Source: an archaeon UBA583 (GTDB lineage Archaea; Nanobdellota; Nanobdellia; Woesearchaeales; UBA583). From it: a DNA stretch of 14,173 bases. The stretch lies in contig DAXK01000046.1 of NCBI GenBank assembly GCA_002506365.1, positions 1 through 14,173 of the forward strand. Direction: 5' to 3'. Made by a program: the position numbers and the translations under genes. The notes below the pieces were generated by a model. That model ran no database searches. It had not been told where the DNA came from and worked only from the letters and a program-made list of their open reading frames with translations. Below, piece by piece: positions 1-6,815 of this stretch (within the stretch, counting starts at the first letter, position 1; each line of letters begins with the position of its first letter).

Positions 1-3
1 AAT

Positions 4-843
4 ATGAAATTTAAAAATAATTTAAAAGCAATAACCCCAATTGTTGCAATAACATTATTATTAGTAGTTGCAGTTTCAGCTACAATTGGTTTTAAAGGTT
101 GGTATGGTAGCTTTAGTTCTGATTTATTAACAGATATTGAAAAAGATAATTCAGAGTTTAGAGACATTAAAGTTGAAACAATGGTAGATTCTGAAATTTA
201 TTTAAATTCAGGCGAAGATAATAAATTATTAAATATTAGTGAGATTAAGATAAATAATAAAAATTGTCAAATTGAATCTCAAGAAGTTGTTGGTCAATTA
301 AATAAAATTAAATTATTTGGTTGCGATGAACAAATTAGTAGAGGAGGAAATGAAGTTATAATTTTATTAGATGATAATTTAATTTCAGATAAACTATTAG
401 TTAAACAAGATTTTCCAGAAAGTTTTTCAGTTCCAAATGGAGTTAGATTAATTATGAATAATTGTCCAATTGGTTGGAATGAATTAGGTTTAGTTAAACA
501 AGGATTTAATAATATTAATTGTTTTGATGTGAATTGTAGAGTTTGTGAAACTACAGTCGACTCAAATATTCCTAAAAATTCTAAAATTGCGATGGTAAGT
601 TGTCCTAAAGAATGGAAGGACATAGGTGAAGTAAAACAAGGATTTAATCAGATTTCTTGTCCAGATGGAAGTGGAAATAATTGTAGAACTTGTGAAACAA
701 CTAAAAATACAAATTTTTTGACAGGAAGTCAAGTTGTAATGACAAGTTGTCCAAGCGGATGGACTGATTTAGGATTTATGAAACAAGGATTTAATTCGAT
801 AACTTGTGGAGTTGATGATTGTAAAATTTGTGAGAAAAATTAA
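4..843 (+). CDS. Prepilin-like exported protein with three tandem four-Cys modules
   Basis: 279 residues. The N-terminus is archaeal prepilin-like: a short basic leader (K2, K4, K8), then K8-A9 before I10-T11-P12 and an unbroken hydrophobic stretch to about residue 29. This fits the archaeal pilin rule of cleavage after K/R-G/A just before I/V-S/T-P, so prepilin peptidase should remove nine residues and leave the hydrophobic helix for pilus assembly or membrane anchoring. Residues 30-145 form a globular part with one Cys pair (C88, C107). Residues 147-279 are three copies of a 46-49 residue module with the pattern C-P-x2-W-x3-G-x2-K-Q-G-F-N-x-I-x-C, then C-x2-C-E. The cysteines are 154/173/178/181, 200/219/227/230 and 249/268/273/276. 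The modules may be disulfide-stabilised surface domains or metal-binding knuckles; I do not recognise the family. The upstream promoter lies outside the window. Confidence 0.72.
   Translation: MKFKNNLKAITPIVAITLLLVVAVSATIGFKGWYGSFSSDLLTDIEKDNSEFRDIKVETMVDSEIYLNSGEDNKLLNISEIKINNKNCQIESQEVVGQLNKIKLFGCDEQISRGGNEVIILLDDNLISDKLLVKQDFPESFSVPNGVRLIMNNCPIGWNELGLVKQGFNNINCFDVNCRVCETTVDSNIPKNSKIAMVSCPKEWKDIGEVKQGFNQISCPDGSGNNCRTCETTKNTNFLTGSQVVMTSCPSGWTDLGFMKQGFNSITCGVDDCKICEKN
442..838 (+). repeat. Three tandem repeats coding the four-Cys module of the prepilin-like protein
   Basis: The 15-mer AAACAAGGATTTAAT occurs identically at 496-510, 634-648 and 781-795. The spacings are 138 and 147 bp, i.e. 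46 and 49 codons, so the units stay in frame. Around this core the copies have diverged in DNA but keep Cys, Trp, Gly and K-Q-G-F-N. This points to old internal duplication under protein-level selection. Confidence 0.85.
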
Positions 844-859
844 TATAAAACAAATTTTT
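835..859. terminator. Weak inverted repeat at the end of the prepilin-like gene
   Basis: AAAAATT (835-841) pairs with AATTTTT (853-859) across an 11-nt spacer. The left arm overlaps the stop codon at 841-843 and the right arm supplies a T5 run. The stem is short and AT-only, so it is a possible rather than a firm terminator. Confidence 0.3.
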
Positions 860-954
860 AGATTAAGATAAAAGTGTAAAGTTATAAGATAAATATTAAA
901 TAAAATTACTGTGCAATTTAATTTATCCTCAGTTAAACCAAATGGTTCAAGGTA

Positions 955-983
955 GAATAATTTTAAAAAAATTAAAATTATTC
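955..983. terminator. Perfect 12-bp inverted repeat at a convergent gene junction
   Basis: GAATAATTTTAA (955-966) is the exact reverse complement of TTAAAATTATTC (972-983), with loop AAAAA. It overlaps the last codons and the stop (978-980) of the minus-strand 437-residue gene and sits downstream of the plus-strand prepilin-like gene. Symmetry plus T/A runs on both strands suggest a bidirectional terminator or 3'-end processing hairpin. The rest of 844-954 shows nothing I can name. Confidence 0.5.
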
Positions 984-2291
984 TCTCATTTCTAAAATTT
1001 CTTCTTTTTCTAAAGGAATTCTGATAGGTAAGCTTGGAGAGTAATTAAAGATTACTTTTGCTGGAGCGTATTTTGAAACTTCTAAGATTAAACTTGACAT
1101 TTCTTCATCAACAATGTGAGACACATTAGTTTGAAATAATACCCCAATTGATTTAATTTTAATTAAATTTTCTGAGCATCCAACATCTAATTTTCTTGTT
1201 ACAAATTCTTCATTTTTGTATTCGTCACGAATTAAAATATTTTTAATTGGTTTTGTTGTAGAGTTTAGATATTTAAATGCAGGCATTTTTGATTCTAAGT
1301 CAAATTGATCAAAAAATCTTTTTCCGGAAAATGGATCAATTTCTTCGTGAAAGTAGAAAATTTCTTTTAGAGAAATTGAATCAGTTAAATCTAGATTTAC
1401 CCCATAAATATTTTCTAAAGATTTTAAAGAAATATCTAAGTTAAATAAGATATTTTCTAGTTCTGCTTTTTTGAATTTTGTTGTTGAAAAGAAAATATTT
1501 TTTCTTAAAACATTATCAGATAAAACTTCAAATCCTAAAGTAAAACTTGATGAACGTTTTAAAAAATCTTTAAAAGTTTCAAGTCTTGGACCATAAATAT
1601 CAACCATAAATTTAAAAATTTCTTCAAAGTGTTCAGGACTATTAAAGATTCTATAGTTAAAACCTTCTTTAAAGTCATCTGATCCTAATGAAATTCTTTC
1701 TCTAAAGAAAATTTTTCTTGATTCATAGTTTGAATTTTCAATGTAGTCAAGTAAACATTTTTTTGAAATATCAATTAATTCAGCATTCCAAAAATCTTGA
1801 AATTTATTTTCATAAGTTTCAATAATATCAGAACTTGCGTAATCAGGAATTTTTTCATATTTATTTACTTTAACTTTATCAACACAGTCAGCTAAACACA
1901 TTAAATTTGAACATTTAATATCGTCTAAGTTTTTTTCAGATTCAACTAATTGAATGAATTTTGAAAAATCATAAGTTAGATTTGCTGGCATAAATTTTCT
2001 ATAAAATACACATTTTGAAAATCCTTTGATTTTAATATTAATTTTATGAGAATTTACTAAGGAGAAAATTTGTTTTCTAGTTTTTACTAAAACTCTATCA
2101 GTTGAAATAGTAATATTACCTAATTCAAAATCTAATAAGAAATTTTTAAATCCCATTTCAATAAGATATAAAATTTTCATGGAGATTTTAGTTAAATTTG
2201 TATCATCAAGGATAAAATTTAAATAAATATCGTCGTCAATATGACACTTTTTTGCTTTATCAATTGGAACGGTTTTTATTGAATTATCCAC
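978..2291 (-). CDS. Unrecognised 437-residue protein with a Cys cluster (last gene of the envelope cluster)
   Basis: I do not recognise this protein. It has no signal peptide or clear membrane segment, so it is probably cytoplasmic. The N-terminal third alternates strands and helices and ends in a cysteine cluster: C94, then C127-x4-C132-x3-C136. After a turn similar to an I-K-G-F-x-K-C motif, this arrangement loosely recalls the Cys-rich tails of radical-SAM proteins, but no CxxxCxxC SAM motif is present, so that link is weak. Residues 200-430 look like an alternating alpha/beta domain with few cysteines (only C372). The start is GTG at 2291, the first usable start codon in frame after the preceding stop. 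A TATA-like TATAAAAA lies about 29 bp upstream inside the 53-nt gap to the Cys-repeat gene. It may therefore be read both from the operon and from its own promoter. It is surely a gene, given its long frame and start signals. Confidence 0.75.
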   Translation of the reverse strand: MDNSIKTVPIDKAKKCHIDDDIYLNFILDDTNLTKISMKILYLIEMGFKNFLLDFELGNITISTDRVLVKTRKQIFSLVNSHKINIKIKGFSKCVFYRKFMPANLTYDFSKFIQLVESEKNLDDIKCSNLMCLADCVDKVKVNKYEKIPDYASSDIIETYENKFQDFWNAELIDISKKCLLDYIENSNYESRKIFFRERISLGSDDFKEGFNYRIFNSPEHFEEIFKFMVDIYGPRLETFKDFLKRSSSFTLGFEVLSDNVLRKNIFFSTTKFKKAELENILFNLDISLKSLENIYGVNLDLTDSISLKEIFYFHEEIDPFSGKRFFDQFDLESKMPAFKYLNSTTKPIKNILIRDEYKNEEFVTRKLDVGCSENLIKIKSIGVLFQTNVSHIVDEEMSSLILEVSKYAPAKVIFNYSPSLPIRIPLEKEEILEMRE

Positions 2292-2316
2292 ACTATTTAA
2301 TAATGGAAGTTTTTCC

Positions 2317-2324
2317 TTTTTATA
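2317..2324 (-). promoter_or_regulatory. TATA box for the 437-residue gene
   Basis: On the minus strand this reads TATAAAAA, in the context ACTATAAAAAGG. It is centred 29.5 bp upstream of the GTG at 2291, giving a predicted leader of only a few nucleotides. It lies within the gap between two co-directional genes, so it would act as an internal operon promoter. Confidence 0.45.
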
Positions 2325-2344
2325 GTTATCGGTTAAATGAGATA

Positions 2345-2917
2345 TTATTTTTCCAAATTAGTTGAATTTTTAAATTTTTCATCACATAAGGAAGTATATT
2401 TTAGGGTTTTTTTACAAAAGGTTTGATTATTTGAAAATAAAGCATAAGAATAATAACATCTTCCAATTTCAGAAGTATTTTCACATAAATCTGGATTAAG
2501 AGTATATGTTGAGATTTGAAATAAACATTTATCTTTTTGAGTATGATTTGTAAATTCATTACATATATTAACATTGTTTAAGTTTATAGCTAAATTTAAT
2601 TTACAGTTTGAAATATTATTTGTTTTTTCACAGATAGTGGAATTTTCAAAGTTTAAAGCAACTTGAGTGTAACAAAGATTTTTATTTTTTGAGTATTCAC
2701 ATATTGTTTCATTTTTAGTATCAAAAATTAAATTTTGAATACATTCATCATTATTCCCACATAAAGTTGGAGAGTTTAAATTTAAGTTATATGAAAATGA
2801 AATTAATAATATTAATAATAATATTGAAATTGTAAATATAATTAATAATGTTGTTTTTTCCCCAGATAGATTTGAATCTTCTGAGAATATATTTTTTAAA
2901 ATATTAATTAGTTTCAT
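2345..2917 (-). CDS. Membrane-anchored Cys-repeat surface protein
   Basis: 190 residues. A short basic N-terminus (1-21) is followed by one transmembrane helix at about 22-44, with no obvious cleavage site, which predicts a type II anchor with the rest outside. The ectodomain has 12 cysteines in pairs: 53/59, 73/82, 96/105, 119/131, 145/154 and 168/178. The first Cys of successive units 2-6 is spaced 23, 23, 26 and 23 residues apart, so the domain is a stack of short Cys-paired repeats. From memory, similar C-x8/11-C ladders with an A or Y between units occur in DPANN surface proteins of unknown function. There are seven N-x-S/T sequons (N69, 92, 101, 124, 147, 164, 184). Its ATG lies one base after the rhomboid stop (TAA-A-ATG) and has a GAGGT Shine-Dalgarno-like sequence 11 nt upstream, so it is translated from the same mRNA as the rhomboid. 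Confidence 0.75.
   Translation of the reverse strand: MKLINILKNIFSEDSNLSGEKTTLLIIFTISILLLILLISFSYNLNLNSPTLCGNNDECIQNLIFDTKNETICEYSKNKNLCYTQVALNFENSTICEKTNNISNCKLNLAINLNNVNICNEFTNHTQKDKCLFQISTYTLNPDLCENTSEIGRCYYSYALFSNNQTFCKKTLKYTSLCDEKFKNSTNLEK
2384..2761 (-). repeat. About 23-residue Cys-pair protein repeat
   Basis: This segment codes residues 53-178 of the anchored protein: six Cys pairs, the last five with a period close to 23 residues. Conservation is at the protein level only; I see no long identical DNA units. Confidence 0.7.
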
Positions 2918-2918
2918 T

Positions 2919-3992
2919 TTAGTTTTGAACCTCTTTGTCTAGTAATAATTCAAATTTTAATTTGTAATAGGAGTATGTGATTAATAAAAATGAGAATACA
3001 AATAATGATGTGTGAAAAGTTACATTTACAAAATTTGAGATTAAATAGTTTTGAAATAAACTTGTTGAGGAGTATGCTATTAATACAAAACCTATCGCAA
3101 TTACTAACCAATTATAAAACATATAAATTAAATCTCTATTGTATAATACCATAATAAATAATCCAGTTATAAATCCAAATAGATGGGCAATTTCTCCAAG
3201 TAAAACATTTTCAAAATTAATTAATACACTAATATAATATTGGAAAATAAAAACAATACCAAATAAAATAATTAATGGAATTTTAATAAATCCAAATAAT
3301 TTAAAATCCATCATTGGTTCTTTAGCAACTAAAGCTCCAAAAATTGCAAAAATTGCTCCACTCATCCCAATCACAATTCCATCAATTGAGAATAATACTT
3401 GAAATAAATTTCCAATTATCCCACCTAAGATAAATATTGATATAAATTTTAAGTTACCAATATGTTTTTCTAAGTATAGTCCAAACATTAGTAAAAATGT
3501 TGAGTTTAGTAAAAGGTGTATAATATTTGCGTGGAAAAATACTGATGTGTATAATGAAAAAAATGTTAAGTTAAAGTTTGATGCTCCAAATTTTAAAATT
3601 GTTTCAAAGTTTTGTGAAGTTAAAAAGTATGTGAAAAAAGAAATTAAAATTAAAATAAATGTTGAAATAGGGATGTTTGATTTAATTTGAAATTTATCTA
3701 AAATTTGTTTAGCAAAAACATGTTCAGGATTTATTTTTAATTCATTTTTAAAATATTTAATTGCAGATTCATCGTTTTGTAAATTTAATTCTATTAGCCC
3801 TAAGTAATAATTTACATTGGGATATTTTTTGTATAATTTTTGAATTTGTAATAAATGAATTTTCGCATCTTGATAAAAATTATTATTATAATAATATTGA
3901 GCAATTTTTAGTTGAATTTGAGCTTGAATAGTTTTATCATTTAATTCAATTGCTTTGTGAAGAGATTTGATTAGGCTTTGTAGGATGTCCAT
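2919..3992 (-). CDS. Rhomboid-family intramembrane serine protease with N-terminal TPR domain
   Basis: 357 residues. Residues 1-100 are soluble and helical, with two TPR-like units (about 29-59 and 60-91, the second ending K-I-N-P-E-H), suited to protein binding on the cytoplasmic side. From about 108 onward it is a multi-pass membrane protein. The rhomboid signature is complete: H154-x4-H159-x3-N163 in the first conserved helix, the catalytic serine in G209-M-S211-G212, and the catalytic histidine H270 in A-H-L-F-G-F. Rhomboids use this Ser-His dyad to cut substrate helices inside the membrane. About eight hydrophobic segments are present, including helices after the catalytic His (about 293-313 and 325-346), so it has more than the six-helix core. 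It follows the transglutaminase gene by 15 nt and abuts the Cys-repeat gene. Activity is inferred from conserved residues; the substrate is unknown. Confidence 0.9.
   Translation of the reverse strand: MDILQSLIKSLHKAIELNDKTIQAQIQLKIAQYYYNNNFYQDAKIHLLQIQKLYKKYPNVNYYLGLIELNLQNDESAIKYFKNELKINPEHVFAKQILDKFQIKSNIPISTFILILISFFTYFLTSQNFETILKFGASNFNLTFFSLYTSVFFHANIIHLLLNSTFLLMFGLYLEKHIGNLKFISIFILGGIIGNLFQVLFSIDGIVIGMSGAIFAIFGALVAKEPMMDFKLFGFIKIPLIILFGIVFIFQYYISVLINFENVLLGEIAHLFGFITGLFIMVLYNRDLIYMFYNWLVIAIGFVLIAYSSTSLFQNYLISNFVNVTFHTSLFVFSFLLITYSYYKLKFELLLDKEVQN
2929..2933 (-). promoter_or_regulatory. Shine-Dalgarno-like site for the Cys-repeat gene
   Basis: GAGGT on the minus strand lies 11 nt before the ATG at 2917 and inside the end of the rhomboid gene. 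It supports internal initiation within the polycistronic mRNA, unlike the leaderless operon-first genes. Confidence 0.45.
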
Positions 3993-4007
3993 TTTAGTTA
4001 TTTTATT

Positions 4008-5978
4008 TTAAGTATTTTTGAAAAGGTTTTTGTTAAACCAATTTTTAATTTGAGTTAAAAATGGAGTTTGTTCAATAAATATTGTAGTTTGAAATTCATC
4101 AAAGATTAAATCTTCAAAGTATAAAATAAATTTAAAAGTTTGATTATTTGGATTAGCTGTTAATTTAAATATTTCTGATTCTGAAATTGAGTTATCAAAT
4201 ATTACTGTATCCCCCATTAAAATTTTTAATTTAGTATTTGGAATGTGATTTAAAATATCAGTTGAAAATTCAATATTTTGAAATTGTTTAATGTGTGAAG
4301 TTGAAAGTTTTGGATATTTAAAGTTTAAATTAATTTTTTCAGTTAATCCATTATATTCTGAAATTATTTTTGATTCCATATTTTTTGTTTCAAATTTAAG
4401 TTGTGTTAATTCATTTACTGTTAAGTCTAAAGTTTTACAGTTATTTTGTGAGATACAAGTTTTTAAATTTTTAATTTCAAAGTTATTTGGATTTTGAATA
4501 ATACAGTTTACATTAATTAAATTTGGATTTTCAACTAAAGCATAATTACAATTATAGTATAGATTATTATTTGTATAGAAAGTTTGTTTTTGTTTTTGTT
4601 CTGGAATTTTTAATTCATCAAATTTTTTATAATTTTTTGAAACTTCTACATTTAAACTAGATTCTATAAATTCGTTGTAAATTAAAAATGGAAAAGTATA
4701 TTTAAAATTTTCATCTAATATTGGAACTTTATATTTAAAATGGATTTCTTTTTCCTCATATGGTTTAAATACATAAATATTATCAACATTTTCTTCATTA
4801 ATATATTCAATTTCATCTGCTTTTGCAAAGTTTAAAAATATGTTTTGATAGTATGGCATTTTATTTGTAACTTTTGCAGTGATATATCCATAACTATCAA
4901 AAGATAATTGTTTAGGACCAGATAATTCAATTTCAAATCCAGGGTCAAATAAATTTTCTCTATCTTTTACAATTTCAAATTTATTATTTAAAGTTAGTGT
5001 ATTTGGAACAATTTGTAAACCGTAACTTAAAGCGTCTAAACTTACACCATTATTTCTAATAAAAGGAGATTTGTCAGTTATTATGTGAGTAGCATCAACA
5101 AATCCATATTGATTGTATGTTAAGTCAAATGGAACCCATGTATCGCCGATTAAAACTTCGGCCCAAACATGTCCACCCCAGTTTGATCCAACATAATTAA
5201 TTAATTCTTCTGAATTTGTGTATGCATATCCAGTTACAAATCTTGTTGGAACTCCGATACTTCTCATCATTGATGTGAATAAGTTTGTAATTTCTTTACA
5301 TACTCCTTGTTTTGATTCAAAAACTTGTGTTGATGTTTGGTCAGGATTTTCTAGAACAGATTTTAAATCATATTTAATATCTTTTGTAATCCAGTTTGCC
5401 ATTTTTGTAGAGATTATAAATAAATCATCTTCTCCTGTTGCAAGTAATGATGCTTGGTGTTTAATTTTATCATTTAAATCTACAAATTCTTTAAATTCTA
5501 AATAAATTTTATTTTCATCTGAAATTTTATTAATTGGGATTGGATAAATATTTTTTTGATTAATTTTTGGTTTAGTGGTTGTAGATTCTAATTCAAATGT
5601 ATTTGCAATTTGATTTTTATTTTCAATATTATGTTTTAAGTCAAATTGTATAAAGGTTGAACTTTGCTCAGATAAAATTTTATAATTATCTTTAAAGTTT
5701 GAATCAAAACTATTTAGGTATTGAGATCCATTATAACTTTGAGGTAAAAAGTAAGAATTAACATCAAATTTGGAGATTGAAAAATCAGTTTCAATTAGTG
5801 TGTCAAAACCTATAATATTATCAATTTTTAGTTTAATATAATCTAATTCATTTGGAGATGTTGAATATAGATTTGTTGAGTTTAAAGATAAAATTAAAAT
5901 TAATAATAAAATATTTATAATTGATGTAATTTTCTTAGTTGAAAATTTGTAAAATAATTGTAAATTTTTTTTATACAT
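4008..5978 (-). CDS. Exported transglutaminase-like protein
   Basis: 656 residues. A basic N-terminus and hydrophobic segment (about 17-33), followed by N-L-Y-S, give a signal peptide or N-terminal anchor. The transglutaminase-like core lies at about 185-300. The putative catalytic Cys is C227 in Q-G-V-C-K-E, His H270 in G-G-H-V-W-A-E-V, and Asp D285 in P-F-D-L-T-Y, so the papain-like triad is intact. Members of this superfamily include protein cross-linkers and cysteine proteases, so the reaction cannot be read from the sequence. Residues 340-450 look like a beta-sandwich. Residues 475-515 hold four cysteines (C477, C492, C508, C514), and the C-terminal part is another beta-rich region with no C-terminal anchor. 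It is the first gene of the minus-strand cluster; its ATG sits 26.5 bp from the TATA centre, which implies a leaderless transcript. Confidence 0.85.
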   Translation of the reverse strand: MYKKNLQLFYKFSTKKITSIINILLLILILSLNSTNLYSTSPNELDYIKLKIDNIIGFDTLIETDFSISKFDVNSYFLPQSYNGSQYLNSFDSNFKDNYKILSEQSSTFIQFDLKHNIENKNQIANTFELESTTTKPKINQKNIYPIPINKISDENKIYLEFKEFVDLNDKIKHQASLLATGEDDLFIISTKMANWITKDIKYDLKSVLENPDQTSTQVFESKQGVCKEITNLFTSMMRSIGVPTRFVTGYAYTNSEELINYVGSNWGGHVWAEVLIGDTWVPFDLTYNQYGFVDATHIITDKSPFIRNNGVSLDALSYGLQIVPNTLTLNNKFEIVKDRENLFDPGFEIELSGPKQLSFDSYGYITAKVTNKMPYYQNIFLNFAKADEIEYINEENVDNIYVFKPYEEKEIHFKYKVPILDENFKYTFPFLIYNEFIESSLNVEVSKNYKKFDELKIPEQKQKQTFYTNNNLYYNCNYALVENPNLINVNCIIQNPNNFEIKNLKTCISQNNCKTLDLTVNELTQLKFETKNMESKIISEYNGLTEKINLNFKYPKLSTSHIKQFQNIEFSTDILNHIPNTKLKILMGDTVIFDNSISESEIFKLTANPNNQTFKFILYFEDLIFDEFQTTIFIEQTPFLTQIKNWFNKNLFKNT

Positions 5979-6000
5979 TACTTAAATTTAGTAATTAAGT

Positions 6001-6008
6001 TTTATAAA
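6001..6008. promoter_or_regulatory. Palindromic TATA box of a 58-bp divergent promoter
   Basis: TTTATAAA is its own reverse complement. It is centred 26.5 bp from the transglutaminase ATG (5978, minus), which would make that mRNA leaderless. On the other strand it is centred 32.5 bp from the ATG at 6037, giving a leader of about 6 nt. An alternative plus-strand element is TTTATTATT at 6011-6019. One TATA box may therefore serve both operons, or two overlapping ones compete. Confidence 0.5.
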
Positions 6009-6036
6009 AGTTTATTATTCTTAGTTAGTTAGGTTA

Positions 6037-6648
6037 ATGAAAAAAGATAATTTTGTGAAAGGTCAAGGAGAAATTTTTGGGATTGCTTTAATGTTTGTTG
6101 TGATAGTTATAGGAATTATTATTTATGGGCAAATTGATGCTTTATCTCCAGATAGAGATGCTGAGCTTGAAGCAAAATTTAAGTATGAAATTTTAGCTCA
6201 ATCTAGTTTGGAAACTATTTTGAAAACTTCTAGTGAGTGTAATATTGATGGTGGTTCAGGAGATGATACAATTCAAGATTTAATTAATGTTTGTTTGGCT
6301 AGAAGTTATGGGAGTTCTGATGTGTCAGCAGATTGTGATGGAACTCCAATTTTAATTTGTAGTTATGCTGTTGAGTTATTAAATAATTCTTTGTATAAAG
6401 TGTTTAATGGTAGTGATGCTTTAATTGCAAATATTCCATTTTTTTTAGAAGTTGAGTTAGAGTCAAATTCTCCAACCCCTTTAAATTCAGTTAATATTAC
6501 AAATTTTGGAGATTATAATTATAAGGGAGAAGTTATAACGTCTACAAATTATAGAAAAAAGGGTTTTAAAAAAGCTAGTTCAGATTTGAAACCTTGGGCT
6601 ACTGCGCAAAGAGATATTAAAGTAGTTTTAGGATTATATTATAGATAA
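6037..6648 (+). CDS. Second prepilin-like (class III signal peptide) membrane protein
   Basis: 203 residues. The N-terminus carries K8-G9 then Q10-G11-E12 and a hydrophobic stretch I13-Y30. K-G before Q matches the cleavage site of archaeal class III signal peptides handled by EppA-like prepilin peptidases. The acidic residue is at mature position +3 rather than the usual +5, so processing is likely but not certain. After the helix comes an acidic stretch (about 34-47) and a domain with four cysteines (C68, C86, C100, C108), probably two disulfides if exported. The K/R-rich C-terminus (about 173-203) has no second membrane segment. Proteins beginning K/R-G-Q-G-E-I-F-G are, from memory, frequent in DPANN genomes and unassigned. 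It diverges from the transglutaminase operon and precedes the large surface protein, with 167 bp between stop and the preferred start. Confidence 0.7.
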   Translation: MKKDNFVKGQGEIFGIALMFVVIVIGIIIYGQIDALSPDRDAELEAKFKYEILAQSSLETILKTSSECNIDGGSGDDTIQDLINVCLARSYGSSDVSADCDGTPILICSYAVELLNNSLYKVFNGSDALIANIPFFLEVELESNSPTPLNSVNITNFGDYNYKGEVITSTNYRKKGFKKASSDLKPWATAQRDIKVVLGLYYR

Positions 6649-6706
6649 AAAGGTTGATAAAATAATTTGTAAATAAAAGGAAAAAATGTTTATTATTTTA
6701 TTTATT

Positions 6707-6748
6707 AAATTATTTTGAAATTTATTTGATAAGTTATTTTGAAATTTA
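6707..6748 (+). repeat. Direct repeat of 18 bp upstream of the surface-protein gene
   Basis: AARTTATTTTGAAATTTA occurs at 6707-6724 and 6731-6748 with one difference (A/G at position 3). The starts are 24 bp apart, close to two helical turns. It lies upstream of the TATA box at 6787 and may be an operator. AT-rich DNA makes short matches common, so the call is tentative. Confidence 0.35.
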
Positions 6749-6786
6749 AAAGAAAAATAAGTTTTACTTTAAAGTTTATACACCTA

Positions 6787-6795
6787 TTTATATTA
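6787..6795 (+). promoter_or_regulatory. TATA box of the surface-protein gene
   Basis: TTTATATTA is centred 25 bp upstream of ATG 6816. That is the leaderless spacing seen at several other genes here, and it supports ATG 6816 over the in-frame TTG at 6810. Confidence 0.5.
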
Positions 6796-6815
6796 GTTTT
6801 TAATGAAATTTGAGT

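Noticed and set aside
294..623. Open frame on the minus strand within the prepilin-like gene
   Set aside because: It is fully antisense to a gene with a clear leader and repeats, has no promoter at the usual distance, and its composition mirrors the sense gene.
944..950. GGTTCAA resembling a tRNA T-arm
   Set aside because: No T-stem, acceptor stem or anticodon arm can be formed around it; it is an isolated heptamer.
4291..4497. Plus-strand open frame inside the transglutaminase-like gene
   Set aside because: Antisense frame of 68 codons within a domain-bearing gene, with no recognisable features.
5218..5505. Plus-strand open frame opposite the transglutaminase catalytic core
   Set aside because: It lies exactly opposite the conserved Cys-His-Asp region, so the minus-strand frame is the real one.
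6037..6648. Archaellin (flagellin) assignment for the second prepilin-like protein
   Set aside because: The leader fits a class III signal, but the rest lacks archaellin-like sequence and no archaellum genes are nearby.
6810..6815. TTG start for the surface protein
   Set aside because: The ATG two codons later fits the TATA spacing and keeps the signal peptide intact.
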